64,000 nt of DNA, taken from the NCBI RefSeq assembly GCF_036345255.1, contig NZ_CP107783.1, positions 1,116,001 through 1,180,000 on the forward strand. The letters are read 5' to 3'. Source of the DNA: Streptomyces sp. NBC_00569 (GTDB taxonomy: Bacteria > Actinomycetota > Actinomycetes > Streptomycetales > Streptomycetaceae). The notes below the pieces were generated by a model that was not told the origin of the DNA, searched no databases, and saw only the letters and a list, made by a program, of their open reading frames with translations. Position numbers and translations under genes: made by a program. The number at the start of each line of letters is the position of its first letter. Positions within the stretch are counted from its first letter, which is position 1. This document shows, piece by piece, positions 42,188 through 50,824 of the stretch.

Positions 42188-42679
42188 ATGTCTGTCTACG
42201 AGAACGTCGAGATCGCCGCCCTTCAGGGTGGCCCCGCCGACCTCCCCCAGTACGAGGGCAAGGCCGTCCTCATCGTCAATGTGGCCTCGAAGTGCGGCCT
42301 CACCCCGCAGTACGCGGCCCTGGAGCAGCTCCACGCCGAGTACGCGGGCCGCGGCTTCAGCGTCCTCGGGGTCCCCTGCAACCAGTTCATGGGCCAGGAG
42401 CCCGGCAGCGCCGACGAGATCGCCGAGTTCTGCTCGGCGACGTACGGCGTGACGTTCCCCATGACCGAGAAGGTCGAGGTGAACGGCGAGGGGCGTCACC
42501 CGCTGTACGAGCGTCTGGTCACCACGGCGGACGCGGAGGGGCACGACGGGGACATCCGCTGGAACTTCGAGAAGTTCGTGCTCTCCCCCAAGGGTGAGGT
42601 CGTCGCCCGCTTCTCGCCGCAGGTGGTGCCGGACTCCCCCGAGGTGGTCGCCGCGATCGAGGCCAACCTGCCGAAGTAG
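42188..42679 (+). CDS. Glutathione peroxidase-family thiol peroxidase
   Basis: The 163-residue protein has the peroxidatic Cys 36 in ASKCGLTPQY, a Gln in CNQFMGQEPG and a Trp in IRWNFEKF, the GPx catalytic tetrad. It is a Cys and not a selenocysteine enzyme. Actinomycetes lack glutathione, so it probably uses thioredoxin. It is divergent from mscR and both act on redox or aldehyde stress. Confidence 0.9.
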   Translation: MSVYENVEIAALQGGPADLPQYEGKAVLIVNVASKCGLTPQYAALEQLHAEYAGRGFSVLGVPCNQFMGQEPGSADEIAEFCSATYGVTFPMTEKVEVNGEGRHPLYERLVTTADAEGHDGDIRWNFEKFVLSPKGEVVARFSPQVVPDSPEVVAAIEANLPK

Positions 42680-42855
42680 GTGTCCGGCGCCGGCGGGGCT
42701 GCTCGGCGCACCGCTCGCCTCCTGCGAGCCCCGCTCCGAGCAGTCGGCGCGGGGCCTGCCGCGAGCGCCGTGCCCGACCAGGTCGAGCCCTCCGGCGGCC
42801 GGCGGAACCCCCTCTTCGAGGCGCGGTCTCGCGGCGCTCCCCCGCGTCCACGAGA

Positions 42856-44388
42856 ATGGCTGCGATGACGTCCGAATCCGTCGAATCCGCTCCCGGAATC
42901 CGGCTCTCCTCCGCCAGGGGCCGCTGGATCCTCGCCTGTGTCGTCCTGGCTTCCGGGATGGCGATGCTCGACGGCACGGTGGTGAACGTCGCCCTGCCGA
43001 CGATCGGGCGCGACCTCGACGCCTCCCTGTCGAGCCTCCAGTGGGTCGTCAACGCGTACATGCTGACGCTGTCCGCCCTGCTCCTGTGGGGCGGCGCGCT
43101 CGGCGACCGGATCGGGCGGCGGCGCACACTCGTGCTCGGCGTGGCCTGGTTCGCGGTCGCGTCGGCGCTGTGCGGGCTCGCCCCCGACCAGGGGGTCCTC
43201 ATCGCGGCCCGCGCGCTGCAGGGCGTCGGCGGTGCGCTCCTGACACCGGGGTCGCTGGCCCTCGTACGGTCCTCGTTCCACCCCGACGACCAGTCACGCG
43301 CCGTGGGCGCCTGGTCGGGGCTCACCGGTGTGGCGGGCGCGCTCGGACCGTTTCTCGGCGGGTATCTGATCGACGGCCCCGGATGGCGGTGGATCTTCCT
43401 GATCAATGTGCCGCTGGCCGTGGTCGTGCTGCTGATCGCGGTGCGGCACGTGCCGGAGAGCCGTGAGGCCGAGGCCGCCGGGACCCGCTTCGACATGGCC
43501 GGGGCCACGCTCGCCGCCCTGTGCCTGGTGGGCATCAGTTACACGCTCATCGGGTCGTCCGGCGGCGCGTCCGCCGTGTCGACGGCGCTGCCCGCCGTGC
43601 TCGGTGTCGCCGCCGGCGTCGCCTTCGTCGCCGTGGAGCACCGGCGCGCGAACCCGATGCTGCCGCCCTCGCTGTTCCGCTCCCGGCTGTTCAGCGCGGC
43701 CAACGCGATGACGCTGTGCCTGTACGCGGGCATCGGCGGCATCCTGTTCCTGCTGCCCGTACAGCTCCAGATCGCGCTCGGCTACAGCGCGCTGGAGGCG
43801 GGTATGGCGACGCTGCCGATCACCGTCCTGATGCTGCTGCTCTCCCCCCGTGCGGGCGATCTCGCGCGCCGTGTCGGCCCGACGCCGCCCCTGGTCGCCG
43901 GGCCCCTGATCGCGGCGGTGGGCCTGCTCCTGATGCTGCGGATCCAGCCCGGTTCGTCGTACGTGGCCGATGTGCTGCCCGCGGTGGCGGTCCTCGGCCT
44001 CGGCATGAGCGTGTTCGTCGCGCCCCTGACGGCCACGGTCCTGGCGTCGGTCGAACCGGGCCGCGCCGGGCTCGCCAGCGGCGTCAACAACACGGCGGCC
44101 CGCATCGCGCAGCTCCTCGTGGTGGCGGCGCTGCCCCTGGCGGTCGGGCTGTCCGGGGACGCGTACACGCAGCCGGATTCCGTGAACACGTCGTTCCACC
44201 GGGCCGCCCTGGGCTGCGCCCTGCTGTTCGCACTGGGTTCGGCGACGGCCCTCGTGTTCATCCGTCCGGCCGCGGTCCGCCCGCGGCTGGAGGAGGCGCC
44301 GAAGCCGCAGTGCCGCTCGCATCTCGGCGTGGCGGCACCGGCGTTGGAGCCCGGGACGCACAAGCGGAACCGTCGGAAGGTGCTGTAA
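42856..44388 (+). CDS. MFS transporter, DHA2 (EmrB/QacA-like)
   Basis: The 510-residue protein has about 14 membrane segments. Motifs are MAMLDGTVVNVALPTIGRDL, the motif A GGALGDRIGRRRTLVLG, AARALQGVGGALLTPGSLAL and the antiporter motif C-like GVAGALGPFLGGYL. A 50-residue basic tail follows the last helix. It is likely a drug or metabolite exporter; no regulator adjoins it. The start could also be the ATG at 42865, as neither has a clear ribosome site. Confidence 0.85.
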   Translation: MAAMTSESVESAPGIRLSSARGRWILACVVLASGMAMLDGTVVNVALPTIGRDLDASLSSLQWVVNAYMLTLSALLLWGGALGDRIGRRRTLVLGVAWFAVASALCGLAPDQGVLIAARALQGVGGALLTPGSLALVRSSFHPDDQSRAVGAWSGLTGVAGALGPFLGGYLIDGPGWRWIFLINVPLAVVVLLIAVRHVPESREAEAAGTRFDMAGATLAALCLVGISYTLIGSSGGASAVSTALPAVLGVAAGVAFVAVEHRRANPMLPPSLFRSRLFSAANAMTLCLYAGIGGILFLLPVQLQIALGYSALEAGMATLPITVLMLLLSPRAGDLARRVGPTPPLVAGPLIAAVGLLLMLRIQPGSSYVADVLPAVAVLGLGMSVFVAPLTATVLASVEPGRAGLASGVNNTAARIAQLLVVAALPLAVGLSGDAYTQPDSVNTSFHRAALGCALLFALGSATALVFIRPAAVRPRLEEAPKPQCRSHLGVAAPALEPGTHKRNRRKVL

Positions 44389-44409
44389 CGGCGGGGCGTG
44401 CGGACCGGC

Positions 44410-45555
44410 TCAGCTCCCGAACGGGACCTGGGGCGCCGCCGGCGCTGCCGCACCCCGGTGCGGGTGTGCCCACAGGCCGCGCGCGTGCAGCCGCGGCAGG
44501 ACGCCCTCCCCGAACCAGTACGCCTCCTCCAGATGCGGATATCCGGAGAGCACGAACTCGTCGATGCCGATGCGGTGGTACTCCTCGACACGGTCGGCGA
44601 CCTCGTCGTGGCTGCCGACGAGCGCGGTGCCGGCGCCGCCGCGCACGAGGCCGATGCCGGCCCACAGGTTGGGGTGGATCTCCAGGCTGCCGGAGCTTCC
44701 GCCGTGCAGGGCGAGCATGCGCTGCTGGCCCTCGGACTCGCTGCGCGCCAGCCCTTCCTGGACGGACCTGACAGTGGCCGGGTCGAAGCCCTGGAGGAGC
44801 CGGTCGGCCTCGGCCCAGGCCTGCTCCGAGGTGTCGCGCGTGATGACGTGCAGCCGGATCCCGAACCGGACGGTGCGGCCCTCCTTCTCGGCGAGTCCGC
44901 GAATCCGGGCGATCTTCTCGGCGACCTGGGCGGGCGGCTCGCCCCAGGTGAGGTAGACATCGCTGTGCCGCGCCGCGATCTCGCCCGCGACGGGCGAGGA
45001 GCCGCCGAAGTACACCTCGGGGACCGGGTCCGGCAGCCGGGCGAGCCGGGCGTCCTGCACCTGGAGGTGTTCGCCCGCCAGGTCGACGGTCCCGCCCGCC
45101 CACAACCCCCTGACGATCTCGAGGAATTCACCGGTGCGCGCGTACCGGGCGTCCTTGTCGAGGAAGTCGCCGTAGGCACGCTGCTCACGGCTCTCGCCGC
45201 CCGTCACGACGTTCAGGAGCAGCCTGCCGCCGGTCTGGCGCTGGTACGTGGATGCCATCTGCGCGGCGAGCGTGGGCGAGACGAAGCCGGGCCGGAACGC
45301 GACGAGGAACTTCAGGCGCTCGGTCTGCTGGCTGAGCATGGCGGTGGTCAGCCACGCGTCCTCGCACCAGGCGCCGGTGGGGGTCAGCGCGCCGACGAAG
45401 CCGAGGTCCTCGGCGGCGCGGGCGATCTGCGTGAGATAGCCGATGGACGGGGGCCGGTCACCGCCCGCCGCGGTCACGGGTGTGCCGTGGCCACCGCCGA
45501 CGACGTGGCGGCTGTCGCCGTTGGTCGGCAGGAACCAGTGGAAGGTGAGGGACAC
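44410..45555 (-). CDS. ssuD: FMNH2-dependent alkanesulfonate monooxygenase
   Basis: From its start (SLTFHWFLPTNGDSR) through TPTGAWCEDAWL, LLLNVVTGG, YLTWGEPP, FGIRLHVITRDT and VLSGYPHLEEAY this 381-residue LLM-class flavoprotein follows E. coli SsuD. It uses FMNH2 and O2 to release sulfite from alkanesulfonates. The GTG at 45555 (CGGAG upstream) is chosen. It lies 64 bp after ssuE, which supplies reduced flavin. No ssuABC transporter is in the window, so uptake must be encoded elsewhere. Confidence 0.92.
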   Translation of the reverse strand: MSLTFHWFLPTNGDSRHVVGGGHGTPVTAAGGDRPPSIGYLTQIARAAEDLGFVGALTPTGAWCEDAWLTTAMLSQQTERLKFLVAFRPGFVSPTLAAQMASTYQRQTGGRLLLNVVTGGESREQRAYGDFLDKDARYARTGEFLEIVRGLWAGGTVDLAGEHLQVQDARLARLPDPVPEVYFGGSSPVAGEIAARHSDVYLTWGEPPAQVAEKIARIRGLAEKEGRTVRFGIRLHVITRDTSEQAWAEADRLLQGFDPATVRSVQEGLARSESEGQQRMLALHGGSSGSLEIHPNLWAGIGLVRGGAGTALVGSHDEVADRVEEYHRIGIDEFVLSGYPHLEEAYWFGEGVLPRLHARGLWAHPHRGAAAPAAPQVPFGS

Positions 45556-45619
45556 GAGCGGACTCCGATCGCGGAGGATGGTGATGCCAATAGGCGCTGA
45601 CGGGACTGGAGTTGGCGGT

Positions 45620-46180
45620 TCAGCTCGCCGCGGCGAGCAGCGGCCGCGCGGTGCGCGCGAGTGCTCCCGAGAACTGGTCGACGACGCGGCTGAGCGCCTC
45701 GGCGGAACCCGGCGCGACGCCGACCGTGCCGTCCGGTGCGACGGTGATGTCCTTGTCGAGGGTGAACCACCCCTGGACGATGTGGTCGGCCCCCATGGAG
45801 TTGAGGACGGGCCGCAGCGCGTAGTCGAGGGCGAGGACATGGGCGGTGGTGCCGCCGGTGGCGAGCGGCAGCACGGTCTTGCCGTCGAGTCCGTACTGCG
45901 GCAGCAGGTCGAGGAGCGCCTTGAGGAGACCCGAGTACGCGGCCTTGTAGACAGGAGTCGCGACGACGACACCGTCGGCGCGGGCGAGGAGCTCGGTCGC
46001 CTCGACGATGGCCGGATGGGCGAAGTCCGCCCCGAGGAGCGCCTCGGCAGGCAAGGTGCGGACATCGAGGGCTATGACGTCGTGGCCCTGCGCCTCGAGC
46101 CGCGCGTCGAGATGGCGCAGGAGCCGCGCCGTGCGGGAGGTGGCGGAGGGACTTCCGGAAATGGAGAGGACTGTGGCCAT
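45620..46180 (-). CDS. ssuE: NAD(P)H-dependent FMN reductase
   Basis: A flavodoxin-like reductase of 186 residues. The phosphate-binding GSPSATSRTARLL is at the N-terminus. The core ATPVYKAAYSGLLKALLDLL and LPLATGGTTAHVLALDYALR closely match SsuE. It hands FMNH2 to SsuD. The start ATG at 46180 follows AAGGG. It is the first full gene of a sulfonate operon headed by a Cys-rich leader peptide 240 bp upstream. Confidence 0.92.
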   Translation of the reverse strand: MATVLSISGSPSATSRTARLLRHLDARLEAQGHDVIALDVRTLPAEALLGADFAHPAIVEATELLARADGVVVATPVYKAAYSGLLKALLDLLPQYGLDGKTVLPLATGGTTAHVLALDYALRPVLNSMGADHIVQGWFTLDKDITVAPDGTVGVAPGSAEALSRVVDQFSGALARTARPLLAAAS

Positions 46181-46377
46181 GACGGGACCCTTCGGGCTGG
46201 AATTCGGCACACGGAATACAGGAACGGTGAAAGGCGGGAACGCGGGAACGCGAAAAAGGCAGGGTACGGAAATCAGGAATTCACGCATGCCGAAGACGTA
46301 CCGAATACACGGTGCGGTTCAGTGCGGTGGGGAGCCGTGCGGAAATCGATCGGCACGGTGGAGGTCCGACGGCGCCT

Positions 46378-46394
46378 GCCGCCGCGGAGGCGGC
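46378..46394 (-). promoter_or_regulatory. Hairpin after the leader peptide, candidate attenuator
   Basis: GCCGCC-GCGGA-GGCGGC lies 26 bp downstream of the leader stop and 200 bp before ssuE. It could be the switch whose folding depends on ribosome stalling in the leader. Confidence 0.35.
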
Positions 46395-46420
46395 CTGGTG
46401 GCCGGGGCGCTGGGGACCCG

Positions 46421-46504
46421 TCAGAGGGCGCGACAACAGGAGGAGCTGGAGACGCGCGCGAGGTCGACATGGCGTCGCCGCGTGAGGTCCAGTCCCGTGT
46501 TCAT
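46421..46504 (-). CDS. Cysteine-responsive leader peptide of ssuED
   Basis: A 27-codon frame starts MNTGLDLTRRRHVDLARVS and ends SSSCCRAL with two adjacent Cys codons. It fits the actinobacterial family of short peptides (R-rich, DLxR, then S and C codons) found ahead of sulfur-assimilation operons. Polycysteine leader peptides in mycobacteria act as attenuators that open expression when Cys-tRNA is scarce. Its start codon falls about seven bases after a promoter -10 element, so the transcript is probably leaderless. Confidence 0.8.
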   Translation of the reverse strand: MNTGLDLTRRRHVDLARVSSSSCCRAL

Positions 46505-46511
46505 GCCACCG

Positions 46512-46540
46512 ATCCAACCAGGGCGAGTCGGGCCGGTCAA
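46512..46540 (-). promoter_or_regulatory. Promoter of the leader peptide and ssuED
   Basis: On the minus strand TTGACC (46540-46535), a 17-bp spacer and TTGGAT (46517-46512) fit a vegetative promoter. Only seven bases separate the -10 box from the leader ATG. Confidence 0.65.
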
Positions 46541-46701
46541 GAAATCTCCGTGCCGGTCTCGCATCGCGGAACAGCCTTCCCCACGGGCCGGGATAAACCG
46601 CGAAGGACGAGTTCCCTTCGGGAATCCCTCGGGGAGTGCGGCTTATCGGCGGATGCCCGCACCCTCGTGCGCCGCGCCGCGGCCCGGTGCAGGATGACTG
46701 C

Positions 46702-48243
46702 ATGCTGTTCTCCCGGCTCGCACAGGTGTCCCAGGAGGTCGCGGCCACCAAGGCGCGGTCGCGGAAGATCGCGCTGCTCGCCGAGCTCTTCCGGGCGGCG
46801 GAGCCGGACGACGTACCGATCGTGATCCCTTACCTGGCGGGACGCCTCCCGCAGGGGCGCCTCGGCGTCGGGTGGCGGGTGCTGCGCGATCCGGTGGAGC
46901 CCGCCGCGCAGCCCCGGCTGACGGTCCAGGACGTCGACGCCGCGCTGACCGCGCTCGGCGATGTCGCCGGCGCGGGGTCGCAGGCCGAACGGTCCCGGCT
47001 CGTCGGGGAGTTGATGGGCGCCGCGACCGAGGACGAGCAGCGGTTCTTGTTCGGTCTGCTCACCGGTGAGCTGCGGCAGGGGGCTCTCGACGCGGTGGCC
47101 CTGGAGGGGCTGGCGCAGGCGACCGGCGCGCCGCCGGAGGAGGTGCGGCGCGCGGTGATGCTGACCGGGTCGCTCCAGGTGGTGGCACAGGCCGTGCTGG
47201 CCGAGGGTCCGGACGCGTTGAGCCGATTCCAACTGACCGTCGGGCGCCCGGTGTTCCCCATGCTGGCGCACAGCGCGGCCTCGGTCGGGGAGGCCGTCGA
47301 CAAGCTCGGGGCATGCGCGGTGGAGGAGAAGCTTGACGGCATCCGCGTGCAGGTGCACCGCGACGGCGCCGTCGTACGCGTCTACACGCGCACGCTCGAC
47401 GACATCACCGACCGGCTGCCCGAGGTCACCGCCGCGGCGGCCGGGCTCGACGGGGACCGCTTCATCCTCGACGGGGAGGTCATCGCGCTGGACGGGGACG
47501 GGCGGCCGCGCCCGTTCCAGGAGATCGCGAGCCGTGTGGGTTCGCGGGTGGACGTGGCGACGGCCGCGGGGTCCGTTCCCGTGGTGCCGGTGTTCTTCGA
47601 CGCCTTGTACGCGGACGGGGACGAGCTGCTCGATCTGCCGTTCGCCGAGCGTCACGCACGCCTCGCCCGGCTGGTGCCGGAGGCGATGCGGGTGCGCCAC
47701 GCCGTCGTACCGGACGGAAAGGACGAGGCGGCTCGCGCGGCCGCCGACGCGTTCTTCGCCGACACTTTGCGGCGCGGCCACGAGGGCGTCGTCGTGAAGG
47801 CGCTCGACGCCCCGTACAGCGCGGGGCGGCGCGGCGCGTCCTGGCTGAAGGTGAAGCCCGTGCACACGCTGGACCTGGTGGTGCTCGCCGCGGAGTGGGG
47901 GCACGGCCGGCGCACGGGCAAGCTGTCGAACCTGCACCTCGGCGCCCGCAGGCCGGACGGCTCCTTCGCGATGCTGGGCAAGACGTTCAAGGGGCTCACG
48001 GACGCGCTGCTCGCCTGGCAGACGGAGCGGCTGCGGGAGCTGGCCCTGAGTGACGACGGTCACGTCGTCACGGTGCGGCCCGAGTTGGTCGTGGAGATCG
48101 CCTACGACGGTCTGCAGAAGTCCACCCGCTACCCGGCCGGCGTCACGCTCCGCTTCGCGCGCGTCGTGCGTTACCGCGAGGACAAGGCCGCCGAGGCCGC
48201 GGACACGGTCGAGACCGTGCTCGCCGCCCACCCGGCGCAGTAA
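46702..48243 (+). CDS. lig: ATP-dependent DNA ligase (LigB type)
   Basis: The 513-residue protein has the archaeal/viral-like three-domain layout: a helical DNA-binding domain (residues 1-200), the adenylation domain with Lys 210 in EEKLDGIRV, DGEVIALD and EGVVVKALDAPYSAGRRG, SWLKVKP, and a C-terminal OB domain. It is closest in plan to mycobacterial LigB, a non-essential ligase, and not to NHEJ LigD, as polymerase and nuclease domains are missing. The start ATG at 46702 gives MLFSRLAQV, the normal N-terminus. Confidence 0.9.
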   Translation: MLFSRLAQVSQEVAATKARSRKIALLAELFRAAEPDDVPIVIPYLAGRLPQGRLGVGWRVLRDPVEPAAQPRLTVQDVDAALTALGDVAGAGSQAERSRLVGELMGAATEDEQRFLFGLLTGELRQGALDAVALEGLAQATGAPPEEVRRAVMLTGSLQVVAQAVLAEGPDALSRFQLTVGRPVFPMLAHSAASVGEAVDKLGACAVEEKLDGIRVQVHRDGAVVRVYTRTLDDITDRLPEVTAAAAGLDGDRFILDGEVIALDGDGRPRPFQEIASRVGSRVDVATAAGSVPVVPVFFDALYADGDELLDLPFAERHARLARLVPEAMRVRHAVVPDGKDEAARAAADAFFADTLRRGHEGVVVKALDAPYSAGRRGASWLKVKPVHTLDLVVLAAEWGHGRRTGKLSNLHLGARRPDGSFAMLGKTFKGLTDALLAWQTERLRELALSDDGHVVTVRPELVVEIAYDGLQKSTRYPAGVTLRFARVVRYREDKAAEAADTVETVLAAHPAQ

Positions 48244-48363
48244 GTGCGCAACGCCGAAACAAGACCGTTTCTTTGCCAAATATTGGGGCCGATAGGGTGA
48301 CACCCGGCGCCAGTACTTGCAGGCGCCGTGCATCATCCAGGACAAGCACGGAAGGGGAGAGCT

Positions 48364-48849
48364 GTGCCCGCTTCACGTCTGAGCCGCACGCCACTGCCGG
48401 GGATCGGCTTCCGGTACGACCTGACCACCCGCGACCAACGCCAGGTGTCGGTGGTCGCGCACCGGGACGGCGGGCGCACCCTGAGCGCCTACCGGACCGA
48501 CGACCCGGACGCCTGCGACCTGTCGCTGAAGCTGACGTCCGGCGAGGCGGCCGCGCTGATCGACGCGCTGATGCCGTCCCACCACAGCCCGAACCTGCTG
48601 CACACCACCGATCTGGGCCTGGTCGCCGAGCGCATCGAGATCGGCGCGACCTCGCACTGGAACGGGCGCGTGCTCGGCGAGACGCAGCTGCGGACCGAGA
48701 CCGGCGCCTCGATCGTGGCCGTGCTGCGGCGCGCCGAGGCGATCCCGTCACCCACCCCCGACTTCCGGCTCGCCGGCGGGGACACCGTGATCGTCATCGG
48801 CACCCGCGAGGGCGTGGAAGCGGCGGCGACGATTCTCGGAAGGGAGTGA
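48364..48849 (+). CDS. RCK-C regulatory subunit of cation/proton antiporter (KhtT-like)
   Basis: This 161-residue cytosolic protein has an N-terminal KhtT-like domain and a C-terminal TrkA-C/RCK-C domain (RVLGETQLRTETGASIVAVLRR...LAGGDTVIVIGTREGVEAA). KhtT controls the K+/H+ antiporter KhtU in Bacillus. The GTG at 48364 follows GGGGAGAG. The antiporter gene begins 4 bp after its stop. Confidence 0.85.
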   Translation: MPASRLSRTPLPGIGFRYDLTTRDQRQVSVVAHRDGGRTLSAYRTDDPDACDLSLKLTSGEAAALIDALMPSHHSPNLLHTTDLGLVAERIEIGATSHWNGRVLGETQLRTETGASIVAVLRRAEAIPSPTPDFRLAGGDTVIVIGTREGVEAAATILGRE

Positions 48850-48853
48850 TCGG

Positions 48854-50146
48854 ATGCACTCCGCGGTGTTCCTCATCGAGTTCGGGGCGATCATCCTCGC
48901 GCTCGGCCTGCTGGGCAGATTCGCCGGGCGGTTCCGGTTCTCACCCATCCCCCTCTATCTGCTCGCGGGGCTCGCGTTCGGCGAAGGCGGGCTGCTCCCG
49001 CTCGGCGCGAGCGAGGAGTTCGTGGCCATCGGCGCCGAGATCGGCGTCATCCTGCTGCTGCTGATGCTGGGCCTGGAGTACACGGCCAGCGACCTCGTCA
49101 GCAACCTCAAGACGCAGTACCCGGCGGGCCTCGTCGACTGCGCGTTCAACGCCCTGCCGGGCGCCGCGGCCGCGCTGCTCATGGGCTGGGGCCCGGTGGC
49201 CGCCGTCGTCCTCGCCGGCGTCACCTGGATCTCGTCGTCGGGTGTGATCGCCAAGGTGCTGGGCGACCTCGGCCGGGTCGGCAACCGGGAGACCCCGGTG
49301 ATCCTCAGCATCCTGGTCCTCGAGGACCTGGCGATGGCCGTCTATCTGCCGATCATCACGGCCCTGCTCGCAGGGGTCGGCTGGGCGGCGGGCGGCGTCA
49401 CGCTGGCCGTCGCGCTCGGGGCCGCGGGCCTCGTCCTGTTCCTCGCCGTGCGCTACGGACGGCACATCTCCCGGTTCGTCTCCAGCGACGACCCGGAGAA
49501 GCTGCTCCTGGTGGTGCTCGGTCTGACGATCCTGGTCGCCGGGATCGCGCAGCAGCTCCAGGTGTCGGCGGCCGTCGGCGCGTTCCTCGTCGGCATCGCC
49601 CTGTCCGGTGAGGTCGCCGAGGGCGCCCACTCCCTGCTGCTGCCGCTGCGCGATCTGTTCGCCGCCGTGTTCTTCGTCTTCTTCGGGCTGCACACCGACC
49701 CGGCGAGCATCCCGCCGGTCCTGCTTCCGGCGCTCGCTCTCGCGGTCGTCACGGCCTGCACGAAGATCGCGACGGGCTACTGGGCGGCGCGGCGGGCGAA
49801 GATCTCCGTCAAGGGGCGCTGGCGCGCGGGCGGTGCGCTCGTGGCGCGCGGCGAGTTCTCCATCGTCATCGCGGGCCTCGCGGTCACGGCCGGCATCGAG
49901 CCCAGGCTCGGCCCGCTGGCGACCGCGTACGTCCTGATCCTCGTCATCGTCGGACCGCTGACGGCGCGCTTCACCGAGCCCGTCGCGATGCGCGTCTCGC
50001 GGTGGCGGCACCGCGGCGACGCACCGGCCGCGGCGGTCGGCGCCGGTTCGGGGATCGTGCCCGCGCCGCGGGACGCGCAGGATCCCCTCGGCCCAGAGGC
50101 GGAGGCGCACGGCACGTCCGGGCGGTCCTCGAACTCCTCGTCCTGA
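48854..50146 (+). CDS. CPA2 cation/proton antiporter (KhtU/KefB-like)
   Basis: The 430-residue membrane protein has about 12 helices and CPA2 motifs: PLYLLAGLAFGEGGLLPLG, LLLLMLGLEYTASDL, the discontinuous-helix segment VTWISSSGVIAKVLGDL and the late VARGEFSIVIAGLA. It exports K+ or Na+ in exchange for protons and is paired with a KhtT-like gate subunit. The C-terminal 45 residues are hydrophilic; the usual RCK domain is supplied by the separate subunit. Confidence 0.88.
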   Translation: MHSAVFLIEFGAIILALGLLGRFAGRFRFSPIPLYLLAGLAFGEGGLLPLGASEEFVAIGAEIGVILLLLMLGLEYTASDLVSNLKTQYPAGLVDCAFNALPGAAAALLMGWGPVAAVVLAGVTWISSSGVIAKVLGDLGRVGNRETPVILSILVLEDLAMAVYLPIITALLAGVGWAAGGVTLAVALGAAGLVLFLAVRYGRHISRFVSSDDPEKLLLVVLGLTILVAGIAQQLQVSAAVGAFLVGIALSGEVAEGAHSLLLPLRDLFAAVFFVFFGLHTDPASIPPVLLPALALAVVTACTKIATGYWAARRAKISVKGRWRAGGALVARGEFSIVIAGLAVTAGIEPRLGPLATAYVLILVIVGPLTARFTEPVAMRVSRWRHRGDAPAAAVGAGSGIVPAPRDAQDPLGPEAEAHGTSGRSSNSSS

Positions 50147-50198
50147 TCCGGCCACCTGGCCGGGCGTCGACCATCCAGGTCGCCGCCCGGCCGGCGCG

Positions 50199-50226
50199 GC
50201 GGCCCTCGCAGCACTCGGAGGGCCGC
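50199..50226 (+). terminator. Terminator hairpin after the antiporter operon
   Basis: GCGGCCCTC and its exact complement are separated by 10 bp, 52 bp after the antiporter stop. Confidence 0.65.
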
Positions 50227-50268
50227 ACGGAGGGCGCCGTTCACATGCAGCGCGCCGACACTGGTCCC

Positions 50269-50733
50269 ATGGCGTACAAGAAGCAGAGCGCGGGCCTGCT
50301 CCTGTTCCGGCGCACGGCCGCCGGGACCGAGGTGTTGCTCGGACACATGGGCGGCCCGTTCTGGGAGCGTCGCGACGCCAGGGCGTGGACCGTGCCGAAG
50401 GGCGAGTACGAGGACGGCGAGGAGCCGTGGGCTGCGGCGCGCAGGGAGTTCCAGGAGGAACTGGGCCTTGCCCCGCCGGACGGCACACCGGTGCCGCTCG
50501 GCGACACCGTGCAGTCGGGCGGCAAGCACGTCACCGTGTGGGCCGTGGAGGGTGACCTCGACCTGGACGGCTTCGTGCCGGGCACGTTCACGATGGAGTG
50601 GCCGAAGGGCTCGGGGCGCATGGCCGAGTTCCCCGAGCTGGACCGCGCGGCCTGGCTCGGGCTCGACGCCGGGCGCGCCCTCGTCGTGCAGGCACAGGCC
50701 GTCTTCCTCGACCGGCTCGCCGGGCACGTCTGA
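50269..50733 (+). CDS. NUDIX hydrolase
   Basis: The Nudix box G(x5)E(x7)REUxEExG is seen in GEYEDGEEPWAAARREFQEELG (about residues 44-65). The N-terminus MAYKKQSAGLLLFRR and the WTVPKG before the box are typical of a common Streptomyces group with unknown nucleotide substrate. An in-frame ATG at 50245 could add eight residues. Length is 154 residues. Confidence 0.88.
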   Translation: MAYKKQSAGLLLFRRTAAGTEVLLGHMGGPFWERRDARAWTVPKGEYEDGEEPWAAARREFQEELGLAPPDGTPVPLGDTVQSGGKHVTVWAVEGDLDLDGFVPGTFTMEWPKGSGRMAEFPELDRAAWLGLDAGRALVVQAQAVFLDRLAGHV

Positions 50734-50824
50734 CGCCCGCGCCACCGGGTACACGGCCCGTCCGCGTTGCGCGGCGCGACGTGACGCGGGAAGGTCGAAG
50801 CACCGCGCAGAGGAGGTCACCCCC

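Noticed and set aside
46537..48345. Minus-strand frame of about 600 codons opposite the DNA ligase
   Set aside because: The ligase on the other strand has all catalytic motifs; this frame is low-complexity shadow.
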